DNA from: Eutreptiella sp. 'Long Island Sound 2002'
Lineage: Eukaryota; Euglenozoa; Euglenophyceae; Eutreptiales; Eutreptiaceae
Assembly: GCA_964036045.1 (NCBI GenBank)
Contig: OZ038395.1
Span: forward strand, 12,071,298 to 12,135,297
DNA: 64,000 bases
Reading direction: 5' to 3'
Below are positions 30,701 to 36,168 of this stretch, piece after piece. A program made the translations under genes and the position numbers. How positions within the stretch are numbered: the stretch's first letter is position 1; every line of letters begins with the position of its first letter. The notes under the pieces were generated by a model. It did no database searches. It was not told the origin of the DNA and saw only the letters and a list, made by a program, of their open reading frames with translations.

Positions 30701-33700
30701 GCGTTGCGGTTGCGGAGCGGGAGGGGGACGGTGTAGAGGACCAGGATATGCGGGGGGTACAGGAGGTTGTGGCGGAGCGCGTGCACGTGCGGGAAGGCGG
30801 GGAGGGCCGGGCGGTTACCGTGCGGGTGGGACTCGGGGAGGAGGTCTCGGAGGGGCTGGGGGTGGGGGAGATGGTGCACGTGCAGCTCCACGGGGGCGTG
30901 GCCGAATGCGACCCGGAGGGGCTCGCGGAGTCGTAGGAGGCGGTGGGGGAGAGGGACGGGGAGGTGCGGGTCGGGGTTGCGCTTGCGGAGCGCACGCGGC
31001 TGACGGTGAGAGAAGGGCTGGGGCTGCCCGTTCCCGAAAGGGATCGGCTGCGGCTTCTGGAGGAGGGGGTGGGCGAGGCACAGGCGGTGCCGGACTGGGT
31101 GACCGAGACTGTGGGAGACGCGGAGCGAGTCCGGGGAGCGGTCAGGGACCCGGACGGAGTCGGGGACAGCGTGGGGGACTGGGTGACGCTTGCGCTCGCG
31201 GTTGCGGGAACCGACAGGGAACGCGTGGCGGTGCGCCGAGGGCTGCGGCTGCGGCTCTGGGAGGCGGACGCCGTGGCAGAGGAGCTGCAGCTGCGCGTGC
31301 GGCTGGCGGTTTCGGAGCCGGTTGCGGTCGGCGGGGTCGGGGTCAGGGAGAGGGAGCGCGTGCGCTGGAGGGAGTCTGTGCGGGAGGGGGAGGGGCTGGG
31401 CGATGCCGATCGGGAGACGAACGGCGTGAAGGACCGGGAGGGGGTGGCGGTGGGGGAGAGAGAGGCGGTGGTGGCAGTGGTGGTGGCGGTGGCGGCGGTA
31501 GCGGAGCGCGTGGCCGTGCGCAGCCGGGAGCCCGTGGACGTCCCGGACGCGCTGCGTGACTGTGGCGCGGAGGGCGAGGCCGAGAGCGATGCGGTGCCGG
31601 TGGCGGTGACGGAGGAGAGGGAGCGGCTGACGGTGCGGGTGCCAGTGTGGCTGTGGGAGGCGGTGGGGACGCACGTCTGCGACCAAGTGGCGGTGGCGGA
31701 GACCCGCGGCAAGGCCGTGGGCGAGGCTGTGGACTGGGAGACCGACCGGGAGCCCGTGGGGCTGGGGCCGGTGCGGGAGGGGGTGAGCGTCGTGCGGGAG
31801 CGGCTGGGGGTCGCGGACGCGGAGGCGGTGTGTGTGGGGGACGGGGTCCGCGTCCCGGACACTGCGGGTGTCGGGGTGTGGCTTGGGGTCAAGGAGGGGC
31901 TGCCGGAGGCGGTGGGGCTTGCGGTGCGGGAGCCGGTGACGGTGGCGGAGGGGCTGCAGGAGGAAGAGCCGGAGGCCGTGTCGGTGGGGCGCAGGGTCAG
32001 GGTGTGGCTGAGGGAAGCGGTGCCGGAGCAGCTGGCGCGAAGGGTGCCGGAGGGGGTGCCGGAGGCGGTGCCGGAGGGCGTGCCGCTGGGGACATCGGAG
32101 CGGCTGGGCGTCGGGCTGCCGGACGCCGTGGCGGAGCGGCTGACGGTGTGGGAGGGCGTGCCCGGGGGCGTGGGTGTGCGCGAGACCGACGGGGACGCCG
32201 TCCCGCTCGGGGGGCTCGCGCTGCGGGAGAACGTGGCGGTGCAGGGCCGTGTGGCGGTCGCGGTTGCGGAGGCCGAGGCGGTGGGGGTGCACGACGGCGA
32301 CGAGCACGAGCCGGTGGCCGTGGGAGTGGACCGGGAGGCCGAGAGGGTCGGCGAGGCCGTGACGGAGCCGGACACGGTGCGGGTGTTGCTGAGGGAGCGC
32401 GACCGGGACAGGCTCAGTCCGAGGGTGAGCGACGTTGGGGTTGAGCTGGCGGTGGCGGTGGCGCTGCACGACGCGGCCGCGGTGCCGGACCCGGTGGAGG
32501 AGGGCGGGGAGCGCGTGGGGGTGCCCGAGGGGCTGTTCGACGGTGGGGGGCTGCGGGAGTCCGTGCTGCTGCGGCTGGCGCGCGCCGAGGGGCTGAGGGA
32601 CGAGGTGCCCGTCGCGGTCGCGGACGCGGTCGAGGAGCTGGTAAGGGAGGCGGATGCGGTGGCGCTGCCGGAGATCGAGGCGCTCCCGGTCGGGGACTGG
32701 CTGCGGGAGTGGCCCGGGGTGCCGGACCAGGTCAGGGACCGCGTGCGTGTGGGGCTGGGCGACGCGGTGCCGCGCGCGCTGCGGCTCGGGGACGCGGAGG
32801 CGCTGAGGCTGCGGCTCCGCGTGGCGCTGGTTGCGCTCCCGGACTCGGAGGGCGAGGCGCGCGATGGCGTCACGGAGCATGTCGGCGTCACGGAGGCGGA
32901 GGGCGGGGTGAGCGACGCGGACGGGGTCGCGGAGGGCGTGCCGCTGCGCGATCCCGTGCGTGTGCCGGAGGGCGTGGCGCTCCCGGTGCCGCTGGGCGAC
33001 CCAGTGCCAGAGCCGCTGCCGGTCTCGCTGCCGCTGGACGTGATCGTGCGGGTGACGGAGGCGGCGGGGGTGGGCGTGGGTGTGGCGCTGCAGGACCGTG
33101 TGCTGCGGGAGCGGGTGGGGGTGCGCTGGCGGGAGGCGGATGCGGAGGCCGTGCGGCTCAAGCGCAGGGTGGGGCTCGGGGATGGGCTGCCGGACGGGGA
33201 ACGGGAGGGGCTCGAGGTCGAGGAGGGGGTGGGCGACGGCGAGGCCATTGCCGTGGGCGAAGTGCAAGTGGGGCTTGCGGTGGGGCTCCGGCAGGGGGAC
33301 GCGGTGGGGGTGCGGCTTCGGGTGGGGGACGCGGTGGCCGAGGCACTGCCGGAGGGGCTCGGGCTGCGCCGCGGGCTGCGCGTGGCGGTCGCGGTGGCGC
33401 TGCGGGAGCCAGTGGACCGGGTGGCAGAGGCCGGGCTGCGGGACGACGAAGGGGTGGCGATGCCGGTGAGGGTTGGCGTGTGCGAGGGGCTGCGGGACCC
33501 AGAGGCACGGGCGGTCGCTGTGCTGCGCGTCCCCGTCCGAGAGAGCGATGGGGATGCGGCCGAGGGCGTGGGGGAGGGCGTGGGGGTGCGGGTGCGGGAC
33601 CGCGACCCCACGGGGGTGGGCGTCGCGGTGGGCGACGCGGTGCCCGTGGGGGTGCGGCGGGCGGACGCGGAGGTGGTCGCGGTCCCACTGGAGCTCCGCG

Positions 33701-34262
33701 TCGCGGTCGGGGCGCGGGTGCAGGAGCGCGAGGGTGTGGGGCTGCGGGAGGCAGTGCAGGAGAGGGAGAGCGAGGCGGTGCAGGAGGCGGTGCCGGTGCG
33801 GGTCGAGGCCGTCCGGGTGAGGGACGCGGGCGTGGGCGTTGAGGCTGTGGGCGTCGGGGACCCGCTGGCCGTCGCGGTGACCCGGGGGGTGGGGGAGGCG
33901 GTGTGGGTGGGTGTTGCCGTGGCGGTCTTCGTAGGCGGGTGCGTCAAAGAGATCGTCGCGGAGGGCGTCCCGGTGCTGCGGGTGCGAGAGCGGCTGCACG
34001 AGGCGCTGGGGCTCCAGGTCGCAGTGGGCGAGGGCGGGCTTGGTGACACCGTCGCGGTGGTGGGCGTGCAGGTCAGCACAGAGAGGCTTGCGGTCGTGGA
34101 AGCCGAAGAGGTGTCTATACGGCAAAGAGGGAGGCAGCACAGACAGACCGACGTGAGGGAGGGGCAGCAGGGAATGGTCGGGGAGACCAGGCGGTCCTGT
34201 GTGCCCAAGGTCAGCACCAATTTGCATTTCCGGGGGGCGCCCCCCCCCCCCCTAAGAAGCAT
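12786..34262 (-). CDS. giant polycystin-1-like surface protein with Ser/Thr-X stalk
   Basis: One frame of 7,158 residues from the first ATG (34262). A strong acceptor (CTTTGCCGTATAG, exon at 34114) suggests that the first ~50 residues are intron and that the true start and signal peptide lie in an unseen upstream exon. Domains: Ser/Thr-X stalk (about 50-3960); 14 IPT/TIG-like repeats (3967-5415), each with a Cys pair before GDxLTIxGxxF; a short second Ser/Thr linker; a beta-rich adhesin-like region (5442-5798); a REJ region (5802-6371) with CQALHLDAS and LLDTSGSYDPD; a GPS-type end of a GAIN domain (6629-6680: CMYFD, then two Cys and HLTEF); membrane segments near 6696-6720, 6773-6793 and 6798-6825; and a Ser/Arg-rich tail. 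The order matches polycystin-1/REJ proteins, but no PLAT domain or full channel is seen. Likely a cell-surface sensor or adhesin. Confidence 0.8.
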   Translation of the reverse strand: MLLRGGGGAPRKCKLVLTLGTQDRLVSPTIPCCPSLTSVCLCCLPLCRIDTSSASTTASLSVLTCTPTTATVSPSPPSPTATWSPSASCSRSRTRSTGTPSATISLTHPPTKTATATPTHTASPTPRVTATASGSPTPTASTPTPASLTRTASTRTGTASCTASLSLSCTASRSPTPSRSCTRAPTATRSSSGTATTSASARRTPTGTASPTATPTPVGSRSRTRTPTPSPTPSAASPSLSRTGTRSTATARASGSRSPSHTPTLTGIATPSSSRSPASATRSTGSRSATATATRSPRRSPSPSGSASATASPTRSRTPTASPCRSPTASPTCTSPTAMASPSPTPSSTSSPSRSPSGSPSPSPTLRLSRTASASASRQRTPTRSRSTRSCSATPTPTPAASVTRTITSSGSETGSGSGTGSPSGTGSATPSGTRTGSRSGTPSATPSASLTPPSASVTPTCSVTPSRASPSESGSATSATRSRSLSASASPSRSARGTASPSPTRTRSLTWSGTPGHSRSQSPTGSASISGSATASASLTSSSTASATATGTSSLSPSARASRSSTDSRSPPPSNSPSGTPTRSPPSSTGSGTAAASCSATATASSTPTSLTLGLSLSRSRSLSNTRTVSGSVTASPTLSASRSTPTATGSCSSPSCTPTASASATATATRPCTATFSRSASPPSGTASPSVSRTPTPPGTPSHTVSRSATASGSPTPSRSDVPSGTPSGTASGTPSGTLRASCSGTASLSHTLTLRPTDTASGSSSCSPSATVTGSRTASPTASGSPSLTPSHTPTPAVSGTRTPSPTHTASASATPSRSRTTLTPSRTGPSPTGSRSVSQSTASPTALPRVSATATWSQTCVPTASHSHTGTRTVSRSLSSVTATGTASLSASPSAPQSRSASGTSTGSRLRTATRSATAATATTTATTASLSPTATPSRSFTPFVSRSASPSPSPSRTDSLQRTRSLSLTPTPPTATGSETASRTRSCSSSATASASQSRSRSPRRTATRSLSVPATASASVTQSPTLSPTPSGSLTAPRTRSASPTVSVTQSGTACASPTPSSRSRSRSLSGTGSPSPSLTVSRVRSASATPTRTSPSLSPTASYDSASPSGSHSATPPWSCTCTISPTPSPSETSSPSPTRTVTARPSPPSRTCTRSATTSCTPRISWSSTPSPSRSATATPTPRATLTPSFTPSPSRTPSHSPSPTCSLLPSGTATGTQSATPTTATPSRTGSVVGTHSRTSTTSASASASHTTASQSATPSTSPSQSRTPTAACTPTQTLTRSDTASRPGSASVSRVSASVSSLSQTLSRSSSPAQTETASASRTSTPSTGTQTFSCSPTSLRTPTGTPSASASGTRTDARTRTRSASLTLTLTCSRPPSATPTASASTSGTCTATPSQTLPCTPTLTRPLSISGGTVTCTTASAPRTCTRSRTPPSATGTRTCTSSPNSTATLTASATPTPTSTPSPPSPSRTLSARPTRTFTPSLSRSASPPSPTASPTPSLSWHRTTTATPTATSLSPSDSHASRSVSRSTSVSGKVTASCSATPSATLTTTAASSPSASPTPSSVSLSCTASASASPALTCTRTSTASPSPSATRTGPSPSPTHSPSGPPPSATASTASASASRSATASGSASAGATRSLSPSPSRTGSSTPTPRPSLSHSLTATGSGTPPPISRSRSPTPSQTPSCTSTTSLTLTPGHTDSPSPSMSTTGSPPSSTQSASRTPSGSATATSSPTATRSPTRTAMRTPSQTLSSGTASGSLTQSRTRAPTATFSRTRSRSASASGTSASLTRSRTATPTGRGSRTATRTPSRTPSASPTASRSESRTGSASRTATATSTVSWTETPLRSASATRPTLSRSSTASRPHSASRTHSRTLSRTAFGTATCSTATASPRTGTSTASTVSASLASPTRTLTPQPSRSAPTPTQTGSCSPSCSTHSPSIVSVTDTGSATRTLTRTRALTATCSATHPRTPSRSHSAAASRTCSASPSQTASCTPTQSPSRSRTPTRTLTGAQTRTTSATGSLTASFSVTQSASRSRWHTATRTASPTRTSAGTVSASRSRTRSPSGGAADSRSGTVTLTHTASHTVSGSPSPSWSRGGSATRTGSRSASASVSATGTASPTPPTPAVSLTRTGSRSPSPPTPTPTAVPTSTGTLTRSPPTQTRSQSLVAAATLTATRSGTGTASGSERRAASDSGTATPSGSGGPSETRSRSPSRSGSATTPSGSGSLSPSATASITRSRPDSRTRWSPSGTPTASSATQSPGTRTPSASPTDATPTGTTWSPSPSATGTRTLSPTATLPSRTLSRSPSPRATRTPTGPTASASSPSPSASPTLSPETTPTRSATHPPSPSGTPTASSTSSPTPRPTRTSSGSPPSASASARSPTPTASSRSRTATTATLSPRSATPTRTASRAPTAPPTATRSPASGSHSATRTHTQPHTLSPTLPWSCTLSASRSPSHSRTPSRASASATLSLTLSPTTLTPQASGSATPTASGTATLSAPRSRSRSGSPTPSPTPSPPSATATWRPTTTFSRSPPTSTCSPSRTPSHTTSFDPLGTPTCSPTLVPTRTRSSTVSESLRPSRTATSACSASRSTSESPTRAETAALTRSLSPSRTPTWTGTAAMSRTPTRSRSRAASATCSRTVTRSLSASAPPAASDTRTSSLSRSRTASLSATATRTLRPTLTHTLTSTASRSVTLSAPTLSLTATLSRGVTASLTPGSTCSPTQSPDRTATPTASPSRSPTGSRSATATPTGTPSLSRSRSPTPARTPRPSDTETGTARRTPTWSATTSRTPSATGSAHGTATRTALLPGSGSVTATASVSPWPTWSRTPPTPTRTVTTTPTVTASQTLHTATLSSATPSASHTFRAPGSTTPTASGSHTPSPSPSSRSLTASATRTRSPTLSASPGAPATITASRYHTASCSRTASGSGAGTATATAAESDSATPSRTLSCTRSTTVAPTDTTSASASVSCCRTAPRTTTASGTSTATARPSRSRSPTPTLTSAPTLSPTASASRPWTLSATPPPMRTATRTPSSGSQSPSGVVTPTCTPTPRPTATLSRTSRSLSRTPSGTGTRTLCFTATPSPSGSGTPLHSRTGTSTLAASRTGSPGASWTLSRVPSPSLSLTCTASLPLTLTGSAGPTVSPSETMSPSPSTSRSCDSTETTQPSLSSSQSLSPPVTATRTPPATTTPTPSVTPTVAGSRTRTRRSSLSGSSTTSATPSASVSCTVRLSLLRTSTATASVSATGSPPPSASCTPQCTRTASPSATSSASQSATPTLHESAATHSSASLTLTPTHTASLQATRSRTPSASGNAADSCTRSLSGSGSRSATLSATRPPPSGSRSPQPSLSSSGTLTLSALATPPRTGSDSRSRSHSPTRTRTRTVEEAATRSQSPPSQTPSTASATASARGAPSLTLSASLSPSLSGTLVPTSTGPTGSSSPSHTGSYTAVLTPTATVSLSMSLSGTPRGTIRASPTESSSCTGTPSAPSHSLTSTLAPTTSGTATGSWSGSRTCAATAPVTASDTVTATGSASRAARPTSSLSRTRTKSTRATITSTATLRASGTFTGTMTPTRSASATHSFCLTRSLVATATPSGSGSFPASLTCTLTSHPSPWVSPAGTSTLSQSPSTGITPTLSPSASATPQDVPSRSRTRPTATASRSPSSTWSSSATRTPTRKATPTRSDTGTSSHPASATATVTGSLSSSATRSASATPSNTGSRTSTATPRPTTTATATWAVSGSGSSTPTLSRSASATASTLGTATLSRSPEHTAPQLGTPTATHNDTATRTPPPTVSPLPSQTHSLTCSATLSWGGGPTASATGTLTALLTGTFTGSASRTVTPSRTGSADATASATDLRSVPPTLTATATAALSSTRTAPTGTTATVAPTATDSAEVTATLSAPEEDTPTLQASLSRSPAATDSPPTASLSATTTASPQPDPCVTAGYCEASGGSELNTQFTGGQLLTLDGAFFGTNLRRLQVALLPVTGYGPAPQCTPHSVRPERLQCALSVPAGTGGVWNLTLAVLHPAGPSYMTAPLYLEVAPLPPPQLHAAGCDTGTWCAGGALVTVQGAHFEAYAAGNNVVALAEPGAVPGPGPAPSGVPTCAVVAAAPDRVVCRLAVPGNTTGQFTVRVLVAGQASAAILPLFVHAAVPHVRGVACAAAGAALQTLPCAGGRILTIDADAIGAAATDWVHVKFANGTGTAPACESLQLLPGAVECYLGPAGDSSGVWNLELAVGALVAHYPVPFLPLPPPTLWNVTGCPQTGCRAGDTLTIEGRDFGAQPQVLVEASAGPAPTCDVALVTRDAVWCVLDASIMAAGLHAVTVVAEHGASSAGSILVSPPPAVVDVVQGCPNRVCAAGAVVTLVGSGFGTNRSWVSFALVATWPVANDTDAPVPQDVPCHVLRAANDTLEVWLHSADPELVHWWWAMRLTVLGQSIPIGPDVRASPAPAAEVHDVTGCSPAGCQSGDVLNITGSGFQPLDPELNAVVFEPTNDDASAVPACETTAVTAHSLGCVLRVPADAHGPWRVAVAVAGRAAAAWANGTLSPPPRVPVVSSVLCPVPRDARALRCSGAHVVTLLGQQFTDPDAPAGGAAVVFRGGAGPAPECAPLVTTHDKILCLLSVPPAAGGRWDLRVSTAAPAVHSAPVSVEVQPLPAVTLEGLSGCSPGGCRDGDLLQVSGSWLQPSRPNAYAVTFRHRDGGSGALPRCRPQATSCRTLDCVLEVPANASAGAWELGLTTGGVPSGNRLPLAGPPAAPVLTGHSCVGGVWAAGGCGGGANASAAEYGCLAGDRLVLRGAHLGAAAVVRLDPVAGGATGAECPVLSRRADALECVLSVAGASGPWSVAVEAAAGVSAPRTIPVLAPPLVVHGVGGCAEAPRGCLSGDVLTIAAQGLEVLTPGRNTLTFTGTPTAWGVPPTCGVLSATRDALTCALDAPLLGAAEGYWAVTLAVGDRSAALPEPVRVARPAPALAGVACEGAGPGGAPVCVGRRRVTLSGDFAGLLPTDVAVEFPSVEQGSAACPVLSLARDRLECALRVVGLPPTGTVGASVRVAAPGLATAALPVALQAPPPPTVGAVTGCGPACGPGATLSIAGADLGLDPADVEVRLVPGPGGPAGGALPDCPVLSVAPARVTCRLGDGVFAGPVSVEVRVDGAAATAATAVVLAAAPTVGDVRCVGHAGPAPAPPGVGCAGGHSVTLHGAHFGYNLSALALHFSDGPTAGPAPTAEPTAVFGTWLSFVAEVPASAAGDWDVQVAVGDVVGAPYRLAVRPMPAPRVSEVSGCTPEGCVGGARLTIAGAHFAAAPTANTVQFTAGPGASGPPPECLPLAVAIANSETPLADPASDCGGTQRAYAAQLECRYTAAPPTAGLWFVGVTALGVESATSAAIRAFTATPTPTLTPTASPSRTGTNYDRELWLLPQWAPPGALFNGVDHALRVALADTRWTRLELALTGAATLRNATAETAALCEPTGTGLVCDIGARAEATVDVVLRPEPLWWQLVPDPLSASAVLTAELYSAPAPAAPYALYRTATLPLVLAAPDLAVRWVDGLQGLSITPGMALPVAAVVTNAGLGWAEGVSVAINFHPSVNATDGARLEVAFAPAFASPAACALGAASAACELGAIPPATQVTLTFTQLRAGPVVPDSLPFYAHLTSVTPDPDAANNAAELLLSPYGAAFRMAPDAGAVDVVFSNALDLRDFPAHTFAVDCARVLSAAALALAGASPACTLVNARLLRVTFRARPTLLPGMTLALSTELRPAVCAVEPCAGFMRFAGVVTVEPMPAPAVTLQAPAFVGPCQALHLDASHGLVTTRFFELFWNATRTPGPADPDPALIGTLQAAAGADAVTLPAAALSDGAYVFQVEVVDYFGRARAAARPVTRGGQTPPSLTLTQAAALTIYTREPLVLGATARATTYCEGPVPPVWYRWESPSHPGLLAEVPTDAAVLQLAPYALPPGNSYIIIVRAIDGTHGLSTTESVTVTVRRSPLHVHLAGGLTEDLLAGAELLLDTSGSYDPDAAQSGSGALGFGWAVCGAGDAADAPALAACDPMPLQLPDGTPQEVPAYAGLEGAGTAMLTASGAATAGWPGGWTNFVVQVTSEGRAAEAQKWVRLGAAPSPLLTVVIAGATGATKTPILHNAFEPLVLRALVATARAAVQYAWRVWDAGGTAVALDDAAVAPFGAAGKTLVINTTRLLLPQYVVRVQAATEDGTAEAWMQVGLNFPPVEGWLTATLDAGTGNVTLQAKGWRDPDPALLRYRFRVTLTSPAYNVTHILNPVPQYSPTLTAPAPLAPEAATAVFAVEVLDARNATSVAQATLPLPPAPAATPPEVITATVESLLSSAIGLGTVLDPGNISLAGQPLDAQLVSAFSVAVQSDAGTQNWLEALRLAAEQGAACTAKGEELLRLAADAVRGLSPAFPGDGVSQVVASGLQTVGRMMAACTAPDVPLDMRFVKPGLAVADAALRAAGIAVLDELAARLLGLTPGLHGHRACLAAQLLTLCAVSGVAKTATTVPGPGFNVTLPAAWPSHARRLDGRPLPYHEDVGMGLVAVATSALNTSSFIATLYAADGQPVALALPQDSPLALDLGVPFTPNPEREVQCMYFDPVHGIESNAGLSYAGAAPLPAPGNGTAANRTAVHCNSTHLTEFFVGYRLVPGTPPTPPGANPECAWYLWVALGWWVLYAAGCLSVTLRAAAARPGAGRGAPPAVACGCLLRSGVRSLWEHFLLFHDWLAVPFSTLHCRRHLTQVHVTVLGAMLGNLVLLDAPHALPLRALWALLAVLPVRGAAAALFRFAAAGPPAPHRPVKRARKYNPLQPPRAPEADAGNPLQPAASDKYTVPLPHLPSLTATYFAAAQQQPPPQPVPMGEYNILGLRDAAKLVDHNPLKPPPPPSAAAHKPLRPVRDEPAKPEFWPTLPPAPGPQVALSITAPSPRADRKSSATSFASQWQQYLSVGLGSRNSVASDFTLGPDPRSRSPRSRSRLSSERAALEPDKIEADLLTGVSEEEPDPVTGTPFQILPPSGTQTSLRLGSYHFGGRRDSTSDASSDSSDASAFSIAFSVASDAQSAIARPRGKSPRPQSAPLSGRGGASPPPLAALSAAAVKGWGQGSASRSVSARSGTAPEGAIER
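14220..16860 (-). other. REJ plus GPS (GAIN) module of the giant receptor
   Basis: The REJ part runs about 16860-15150, with repeated Ig/PKD-like strands ending in YxxxVxxxD and Cys-to-Trp spacing as in sperm receptor for egg jelly/polycystin. The helical region 15150-14650 (alternating Leu/Ala helices, LLRLAADAV, VLDELAARLLG) is a plausible GAIN subdomain A. The GPS end near 14377-14237 has a Cys before YFD and a second Cys before NSTHLTEF. In known GPS sites autocleavage falls in the HLT tripeptide; here HLT is intact, so cleavage is plausible. Confidence 0.7.
18020..22363 (-). repeat. 14 tandem IPT/TIG-like domains
   Basis: Fourteen units of about 95-115 residues. Each opens with a short Pro-rich strand, a Gly-Cys, a second Cys, then a GxxLTIxGxxFG-like beta-turn. 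A mid-repeat Cys precedes (D/A)xLxCxL, and the unit closes with GxWxLxVxV. Units are diverged, so the duplications are old. IPT folds are stacked Ig-like modules in cell-surface receptors. Confidence 0.8.
22400..34100 (-). repeat. Ser/Thr-X alternating repeat (stalk of giant protein 1)
   Basis: About 3,900 residues in which nearly every second residue is Ser or Thr. The intervening positions are filled by Pro, Ala, Arg, Gly, less often Leu, Val, Gln, Cys, Trp or His. There is no long exact repeat unit; only the two-residue rhythm is kept, with occasional SS, PP or ST slips. Almost all codons are NCN or CGN with G/C ends. Confidence 0.9.
34115..34146 (-). other. candidate 3' splice site at the start of the giant exon
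   Basis: Minus-strand CTGTGCTGCCTCCCTCTTTG then CCGTATAG, ending at 34115, is a textbook polypyrimidine tract plus AG. The Ser/Thr-X coding starts immediately after, at 34114, in phase 1. The sequence between this point and the nearest ATG (34262) codes for a Cys/Leu/Pro mixture unlike anything else in the protein. Confidence 0.55.
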
Positions 34263-36168
34263 GGCATGGGAAGGGACCCGCCCCCGACCCCGAAACACAT
34301 CATTGGCAACTCCCCTTCTCAAGGCTTTTGGTTGGTCGGAGGGGGGGCACTCTGCATAGAGATGCGCTATTGGCGGGGGGGGGGGGGGGCAACCCGTCAG
34401 TGTTGACGGCCAAACTTAGTTACAGGGGGGTCAGCCACCCTGAAATGACTAAACATTGGACGGTTGTGCATTACTACTTTTTATTGCCAGTGGCTTCTGC
34501 ATAAGTGCTGTTAATTATCAGCAAAATTGTATTTTTCAGGCCAACGCCCAACGTCCTGGATGGACAGTGCTATTGTTTTGGACAAACACCGTTAGTTACA
34601 TACCATTAACCCATGTACCAAGGAAATCACATGCGAAGCATCAAGAATGATACTTACTGCTCTTCCACTTCGCACAAAGCAAACAAAAAAAGTGCAGAAG
34701 GCAGGGACGCAACGAGCACCACAACAAGACACAGCTCTGTGGCACGTCAAATAAACCTGCTGCCCGGTGGCACCACAAGAAGAAAAAAGAAACCGTGCCG
34801 CCCCATGGCAGCACAAAAACTCCTGCTGCTCTGTGGCACCACAGACAAATCCTGCTGCCTTGTGGCTGCACAAAAGAGCCTGTCCTATGGTGGCGCAAAA
34901 AAGCCCTCCTGCCCTGTGGCACAACAAAAAGCCCTTTGTGAAAATTGCTCAAAATCAAAAATTTGTGCAAATGATAATTTGCACCCTCCCATGCCATGGC
35001 AACCCCACCCCTTCTTAGGGAATCTCCCCGCCGTAAGGTTGCCTGGCATGGGAGCCCCCCGTAAACGCGACTTGGTGATGCCCCAATGGAAAAAAGCGCC
35101 GGCTTGCAGTGGGGCAGTCTGCCATGAGGGCCAACAAATAGAGCCGGTAGTGAGACTCGGATTCCGCGTTGAGTGCTTTTCTGGGCAGTGAAAACGGGTG
35201 GATTCCAAGGACAATGTCGGTGCACTTGTTGCCTGGGTCGCTCATGCAACCCTCGCTCCTCACGCCTTGGGAAGGAGGCGGGGATGTGTGTGAGTCGTTT
35301 TGAAGTATGCGGATTTCGCAATGCCAGGCATTACTGAGGGGAGGCTGAAAGCCCATCCGAACACGGGCACTGAAGCAAAGCCCAACGGACTCCGCCATGA
35401 GTCAGCACCCAACTGTTTGTGAACTGCACATGTCATGCGTCAGGTAAAGTCACCTGCCTATTGCAGAGAGAGGCGGGTGCAAAGCAAGAGGTACCAAAAG
35501 CTCAAGCAATTCGGGGGCCCCTGCGCACAACCGCTGCCGCAAGCGGCCCCCGTGTACAACGCGTCCCAATTCACGACGCTGTGTAGTCTAAGCGGCAGTC
35601 TCTTCCGCATGTATCCCCCCCCCCCTTGGGCAAGCGGTCAACAAACATGCGGTCCCTGCGGGGGGCGTACCTTGGACAAGCTGTAGCTTGTGTGTGGCCA
35701 AAACATGATGGACCGTCTCAAACAAAGAGAACATTGGCCACCGGGGGTAAAGCCCCTGTACAGCAACATGGGCTCAAGATCACACCAAAGCAAATGGAAG
35801 CATGACGTTGTTTGTGGCCTCTGGGCCTGGGCCTCTCAACACGGCAGGGCCACGGGGGAGGGGGATTCAGTTAGCCCCCACTCCCACGGCGTGGGCAGGG
35901 GGGTCCAGAGGGGAAAGGGGGGAGGGGGGTTGTTTGGCAGGGTTTTGGGGGGCATTTCTGAATTCCCTGTCCCAACACGAGTCCCAAAGGTCAAACCCCC
36001 TCTTATCATTCACCACAAATGGGGGGAGAAGTGGGGAAGATGGGGGGGGGGGGGTTCTGTGCCCCAGTCCACAGGGGCCACAAAATGGCCCGGGCGCCGC
36101 TGGCCCCCAAGTGGGTTGTTCCTCATTGTTCACCATCGATGTGCCTAACGGGGGGGGGGGGCACGTAG
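34263..36168. other. spacer between the two giant genes
   Basis: GC drops to moderate levels. Frames on both strands (up to about 225 codons) are explained by the minisatellite and by low complexity; none has motifs. The region carries long G/C homopolymers: C13 at 34240-34252 just inside the ORF, G15 at 34375-34389, G13 at 36042-36054 and G12 at 36150-36161. A 5' exon and promoter for giant gene 1 should be here, but I cannot identify them. Confidence 0.5.
34714..34935. repeat. degenerate minisatellite, about 7 units of 26-38 bp
   Basis: Consensus close to CCTGCTGCCCTGTGGCACCA then CAAA. Units differ by substitutions and short A-rich insertions. It makes Cys/His-rich peptides in several frames on both strands, which is why misleading open frames appear here. 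Confidence 0.75.

Noticed and set aside
24037-34227. Long minus-strand frames of about 1,500-1,600 codons rich in His/Pro/Arg/Gln at 24037-28569 and 29413-34227
   Set aside because: They are shifted readings of the Ser/Thr-X repeat. NCN codons in a GC-rich background rarely make stops in the other frames. The true frame is the one that continues into the IPT, REJ and GPS domains.
34613-35321. Cys/His-rich plus- and minus-strand proteins of 190-226 residues (zinc-finger-like)
   Set aside because: The Cys/His spacing comes from the 30-bp minisatellite and appears on both strands; no finger motif is complete.
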